DNA of 64,000 bases. Origin: Staphylococcus pasteuri (GTDB lineage Bacteria > Bacillota > Bacilli > Staphylococcales > Staphylococcaceae). Below the pieces are notes generated by a model. The model saw nothing but the letters and a program-made list of their open reading frames with translations, was not told where the DNA came from and made no database searches. Positions 61,401-64,000 of the stretch are shown here, piece by piece (positions within the stretch are counted from its first letter, which is position 1; each line of letters starts with the position of its first letter). The stretch lies in assembly GCF_003970495.1 (NCBI RefSeq), contig NZ_RXWW01000021.1:28374-92373 (forward strand), in the 5' to 3' direction. The translations under genes were made by a program, and so were the position numbers.

Positions 61401-61849
61401 TTAAAAGATACTTTAATCAACAATTAGATGAACAAGTGGCACCTGTGTTACAACAATTAAGTAAATTGCATATCATAGTTAATCCACGTTTCAATTTACA
61501 ACCAGATGTCATTGATAAACCGTTACTTCATATTGAACTTAACGATATGATGAGTGAATTACCTAAACAATTAACAAAACGTAAAATCCTTAATCCAAAT
61601 TCACAGAAAGAAATTCACGAATATATTTGTCAAAGTACATTAGAATTGCTTCAATCAAATTTCAATCAGTTAAGACAGCAATTGGAATCATATGTTAATC
61701 AAATGTCTTCAGAAGCAGAAGAACAATTTAACAGTATCGAAGTAAACATTCAAAGTCAGATTAACGAACTGTTATCATTTAACTTGGATGAATCATTAAT
61801 TACACAACTCAAAGATAAACATCAACAATTAGTAGCAATCATTTATTAA
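58403..61849 (+). CDS. dynA: Tandem dynamin-like GTPase DynA
   Basis: 1148-residue bacterial dynamin made of two complete GTPase/coiled-coil modules in one chain, like B. subtilis DynA (YpbR). The first P-loop VGHFSAGKST is at ~46-55 with G3 DTPGVDS (~137) and G4 NQID (~193). The second P-loop FGTFSAGKSS is at ~597-606, with G3-like DSLGLHS and G4-like NAVD. The rest is long helices. It tethers and fuses membranes and is linked to phage or membrane-stress survival in Bacillus. In the second module the G3 Pro is replaced (DSLG instead of DTPG). A 5'-3' exonuclease gene follows after 18 nt. Confidence 0.92.
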   Translation: MTHTEQLDILYKLKKEVEKSNNTALLNTINQVIKKVYKNQFTTSFVGHFSAGKSTLINLLLEQDILPSSPVPTTSNTAIVSVSDSEDIIANLPDQQYTKLKTYDEVKQMNRQNIDVESVEINFKSDKFDNGFTFQDTPGVDSNVATHQTTTEQFMYTSNVLFYTVDYNHVQSALNFQFMKRINEVGIPVVFIINQIDKHNEDELSFDTFKSRVEKSINEWEIKLEHIYYVTKFDHPENEIKQLSDYLLYLDENRESMEDYIERTVSFITDAQLSYIQNEMQSILEYLNIEEEEFEQAYLNFQQTQSVSEEAQLLNDKDKLKSYLKQKRKDILENAYIMTHDMREQLRSYLESKATDFKVGGFFNKSKKKEEAQTERLNKAVDMLQEKINTQIRQPMREDMSFLTRFINQKNINEHILNQSYDIPNDLVSSLYQPQTTISNTYVLTFSDEVVKAINQFVERQSNPLFEKAIQHVQANEIETEDSEASEEYQRYMKLNNLKESLTTRNYQHYYIHLEDSLDKLTGRTEANFTIKQQNDTTHHQNRDSIQSESDDVSSSQIDIEKALNVIEDIPLFERTQMDIKQTLTRLDQKITKIGVFGTFSAGKSSLINALLGGQYLVSSPNPTTAATTELTYGENSSITLKSSKQLLQEINQMLEYFNQSFDSLDEFINSDITQLKSKLEKNQLAFISAVEKHYDMYINMLNDGEVHQIDQDDVKKWSAEDEYATFVKTVHLQVPVEWLKGKIIVDSLGLHSNNQRHTNETEQILTSSDLILYVSYFNHSFTDNDKAFIEHMKDMNQLNENQAFKMIINAVDLAESEQDLDAVKDYVADALNQVQLQSDVFGVSSREALKSNDEGINQLKESIQHFVDIESKTILEQQMIHQLQQIDKSYVEMIEEFESNKDDIAKRQQKLETYKDQQRLGHQLIDTTSQYTNNEVEEQVYHLNSRLKLQLMDDIKSVYNSQMTQNSDFNEEKKNSTKIYLDQIHQRLFLEQSLITERIKRYFNQQLDEQVAPVLQQLSKLHIIVNPRFNLQPDVIDKPLLHIELNDMMSELPKQLTKRKILNPNSQKEIHEYICQSTLELLQSNFNQLRQQLESYVNQMSSEAEEQFNSIEVNIQSQINELLSFNLDESLITQLKDKHQQLVAIIY

Positions 61850-61867
61850 GAAAGAAGGATTACCAAA

Positions 61868-62746
61868 ATGCCTAACAAAGTTTTACTCGTTGATGGCATG
61901 GCATTATTGTTTAGACACTTTTTTGCAACTAGTCTACACAGTCAATTCATGTATAATTCAAAAGGCGTGCCTACCAACGGCATTCAAGGGTTCATTCGCC
62001 ATATCTTCTCTGCTATCAAAGAAATTCAACCAACTCACGTGGCTGTTTGTTGGGATATGGGACAATCAACATTTAGAAATGATATGTTTGGTGGTTACAA
62101 ACAAAATCGATCAGCACCTCCAGAGGAATTGATACCTCAATTTGATTATGTACAAGAAATCTCTGATCAATTTGGCTTCGTTAATATTGGTGTTACTAAT
62201 TACGAAGCAGATGATGTGATAGGAACATTAGCAAAATCATATTCAACAGATAATGACGTTTATATTATTACTGGCGACAGAGATTTACTTCAATGTATTA
62301 ATGAAAATGTGGAAGTATGGCTAATTAAAAAAGGATTTAATATTTATAATCGTTACACATTAAATCGATTCAATGAAGAATATCAATTAGAACCTCAACA
62401 ATTAATTGATATTAAAGCGTTTATGGGTGATACTGCAGATGGTTATGCTGGAGTAAAAGGGATAGGCGAGAAAACGGCTATTAAATTAATTCAACAATAT
62501 GGCAGTGTAGAAGAAGTCATCAATCAAATTGACGCTTTAACACCCGAACAAAGAAAGAAAATTAATGACAATATGAATGAATTACATTTATCTAAACGTT
62601 TAGCTGAAATTCATACAGAAGTTCCTTTAGATAGTGAACAATTATTTATGGATATGGCTTTTGCCACAACATTAAATCATATTCTATCTATTTGTAATGA
62701 ACACGAACTATACGTTTCAGGAAAATATATTTCAAGTCATTTATAA
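61868..62746 (+). CDS. 5'-3' exonuclease, FEN/PolA N-domain type (YpcP-like)
   Basis: 292-residue free-standing relative of the DNA polymerase I 5'-nuclease domain. Metal-binding acidic residues appear in VDGMALLFRHFF (Asp9), NYEADDVIGTLA (~115-126), ITGDRDLLQ (~136-144) and KAFMGDTADGYAGVKGIGEKTA, the helix-hairpin-helix region (~178-199). It probably removes RNA primers or flaps alongside PolA. It starts 18 nt after dynA with GAAGGA upstream and ends at a strong hairpin. Confidence 0.9.
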   Translation: MPNKVLLVDGMALLFRHFFATSLHSQFMYNSKGVPTNGIQGFIRHIFSAIKEIQPTHVAVCWDMGQSTFRNDMFGGYKQNRSAPPEELIPQFDYVQEISDQFGFVNIGVTNYEADDVIGTLAKSYSTDNDVYIITGDRDLLQCINENVEVWLIKKGFNIYNRYTLNRFNEEYQLEPQQLIDIKAFMGDTADGYAGVKGIGEKTAIKLIQQYGSVEEVINQIDALTPEQRKKINDNMNELHLSKRLAEIHTEVPLDSEQLFMDMAFATTLNHILSICNEHELYVSGKYISSHL

Positions 62747-62751
62747 ATTTT

Positions 62752-62809
62752 AGCAATCGAATTCATCATATAGACTTTATAGTTTATATAGAATTCGATT
62801 GCTTTTTTG
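62752..62809 (+). terminator. Terminator of dynA-exonuclease
   Basis: A perfect 13-bp stem AGCAATCGAATTC with GAATTCGATTGCT closes a ~25-nt loop that itself can fold (ATATAGAC/AGTTTATAT). T6 follows. Confidence 0.9.
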
Positions 62810-63112
62810 TATTTTTAACGCAATTTTAATAATAATAATAATTATAATTTGTAACAATTTTAATTACACATAAATTATATTTTGTGCTATTATAATTTAG
62901 AGCATAACTAAATTGTTCAACAACATGCTGTAATGTATTTTTATAGTCTGACTTTTAATTTCAAAAAATGTAAGACATAGATTTAAATTTCATTATCCAT
63001 TACCAATTAGTGAGAATTATTATCATAATACATTACATTTTTATCAGGCAATTATACATTCACAACAAACACATCAGAGAAACAACATCAAGACAAGGAG
63101 TGAACAATAAAA
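62810..63112 (+). promoter_or_regulatory. Upstream region of ebh with a Fur-like box
   Basis: 303 bp, extremely AT-rich, with no gene. TATAAT (62891-62896) is a possible -10 with no clear -35, which would give a leader of about 210 nt. At 63011-63025 TGAGAATTATTATCA matches the 7-1-7 Fur box TGATAATnATTATCA with one difference, 87 nt before the ATG. AAGGAG stands before the start codon. Confidence 0.45.
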
Positions 63113-64000
63113 ATGAACGATCGTGAGAAATTACAGAAGTTTAGTATTCGTAAATATACAGTTGGTACATTTTCAACTGTAATTGCAACATTAGTATTTT
63201 TAGGATTTAACGCATCTAATGCACAGGCTGAAGAAGCAAGCGCCAAGGAGCAAACTAAAACTCAAATTTATCAGCATCAAGATGGACAACAGTCAAATTC
63301 ATCTGATTTAGCTAAACAAGAAGCAAATAAAATTTCACAGACAACTGATAAAGCAAATATTAATGTAGAAACTTCTACCGATAACTCAAGTCAAGAGTCT
63401 ACAAAAGTAGCAAATTTAAAGAAATCTAATCAATCAGAACAAAATAGTTCTAATAGTTCTAAAGCACCGCTTCAAAATTCAGAAAATACTGTAAATAAGA
63501 ATCATGAAGTTACAAATTCATCTGATTTAGAGCAGGGTAACACATTACAAAATGAACAACTTAATCATGCTGAGAATAAATTAACTGCACATGTTGAAGA
63601 TAGCTCACGTCAAATTGACCTAAATAATAACAATGACAATTCTCAATCTTCACAAATTGATAAAAATGCTTTACAAGCATTTTTTGATGCAAATTACCAT
63701 GATTATCGCTTTGTTGATAGAGAGAAAGCTGATAAAACGACTTTCAATCAAGTAAAAGCAGCTTTCGATAAAATTAATTTATTATTAGGAAGTAATGATG
63801 AATTAGACAATAAAACATTGCAATTAGCATATAAAGAATTAGAACAAGCTGTTGCAACTATTAAAACTCTACCTAAAAGACAAGCTCAAGTAAGACGTAA
63901 TCATCGTATTGAAGAACGTTCTGTAGAGCCAAAAACTAGTTCAGTAGAGCCAAAAACTAGTTCAGTAGAGCCAAAAACTAGTTCAGTAGAGCCAAAAACT
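63113..64000 (+). CDS. ebh: Giant cell-wall adhesin Ebh, N-terminal part
   Basis: The first 296 codons of a gene that runs off the window. The ATG follows CAAGGAG. The signal peptide is of YSIRK type (KFSIRKYTVGTFST, hydrophobic core, then NAQAEE). After a Ser/Asn/Gln-rich variable stretch, the segment ALQAFFDANYHDYRFVDRE through LAYKELEQAVATIKT matches the conserved leader of staphylococcal Ebh, a very large fibronectin/extracellular-matrix-binding protein. The visible end is a perfect SVEPKTS repeat. Only the start is seen, so repeats and membrane anchor are inferred from the family. Confidence 0.88.
   Translation, partial: MNDREKLQKFSIRKYTVGTFSTVIATLVFLGFNASNAQAEEASAKEQTKTQIYQHQDGQQSNSSDLAKQEANKISQTTDKANINVETSTDNSSQESTKVANLKKSNQSEQNSSNSSKAPLQNSENTVNKNHEVTNSSDLEQGNTLQNEQLNHAENKLTAHVEDSSRQIDLNNNNDNSQSSQIDKNALQAFFDANYHDYRFVDREKADKTTFNQVKAAFDKINLLLGSNDELDNKTLQLAYKELEQAVATIKTLPKRQAQVRRNHRIEERSVEPKTSSVEPKTSSVEPKTSSVEPKT
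63923..64000 (+). repeat. 21-bp tandem repeat in ebh (SVEPKTS)
   Basis: Three perfect 21-bp units (63923-63943, 63944-63964, 63965-63985) plus the first 15 bases of a fourth, cut by the window end. The units have no base differences, indicating recent expansion. Confidence 0.95.

Noticed and set aside
63923..64000. Short direct repeats with possible CRISPR look
   Set aside because: The 21-bp units are contiguous without spacers and in frame with a signal-peptide-bearing protein.

Overview
The window is a 64 kb piece of the core chromosome of a low-GC Firmicute. Gene order, protein sequences, AT-rich codon use and the YSIRK-type signal peptide at the right end all point to Staphylococcus. Many products read as close relatives of S. 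aureus proteins (SrrAB, EbpS, GpsB, PBP2, Ebh). They differ enough, especially EbpS, the SrrB ATPase domain and the Ebh leader, that I infer a coagulase-negative species. I do not name one. I see no prophage, insertion sequence, CRISPR array, tRNA or rRNA gene.

Layout: (1) 1-6.6 kb, carbon metabolism: end of an M20 peptidase gene, gnd, malA with a LacI-type operator but no adjacent malR, an AraC/GyrI-type regulator, and zwf. (2) 6.6-11.5 kb: rnz, proC, an SDR, an aldo/keto reductase, nudF and fur, the last with a PerR-type box. (3) 11.6-17.8 kb: xerD, a DUF309 gene, scpA-scpB-rluB, and the respiratory sensor pair srrA-srrB. (4) 17.8-23.6 kb: FMN riboswitch with ribU, fer, a ypbB-like gene with recS, and ebpS. 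(5) 23.7-34 kb: ypdA, ansA, cmk, rpsA, der, gpsA, hup, the menaquinone side-chain operon hepS-menG-hepT, and ndk. (6) 34.4-51 kb, long co-directional blocks: aroC-aroB-aroA followed by a TPR gene, ypiB-like and DUF1405 genes; a zinc peptidase; mazG-like, bshA, cca, birA, dinG, asnS; dnaD-nth-ypoC. (7) 51-58 kb, cell envelope and division: pbp2-recU on the minus strand, divergent from yppE-ypsA-gpsB, then rnpB and a THUMP methyltransferase. (8) 57.5-64 kb: a NAD(P)-binding protein, tandem dynamin dynA, a 5'-3' exonuclease, and the start of the giant adhesin gene ebh, cut by the window edge.

Functional themes: chromosome handling and cell division (scpAB, xerD, hup, dnaD, recU, pbp2, gpsB, ypsA, dynA); quinone-linked respiration and its sensing (aro pathway, hepS/menG/hepT, srrAB, fer); and low-molecular-weight thiol chemistry (bshA with ypdA).

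The most interesting signals lie between genes or inside otherwise ordinary proteins. They are a terminator that physically overlaps the rnpB promoter, long perfect palindromes at the hup and der promoters, a Fur-like box before ebh, three related motifs between recU and yppE, an 87-nt palindromic element between ribU and fer, loss in SrrB of two cysteines described in S. aureus, and a 90-residue duplicated His/Gly-Ala module in EbpS. I found no convincing wholly new multi-gene system.
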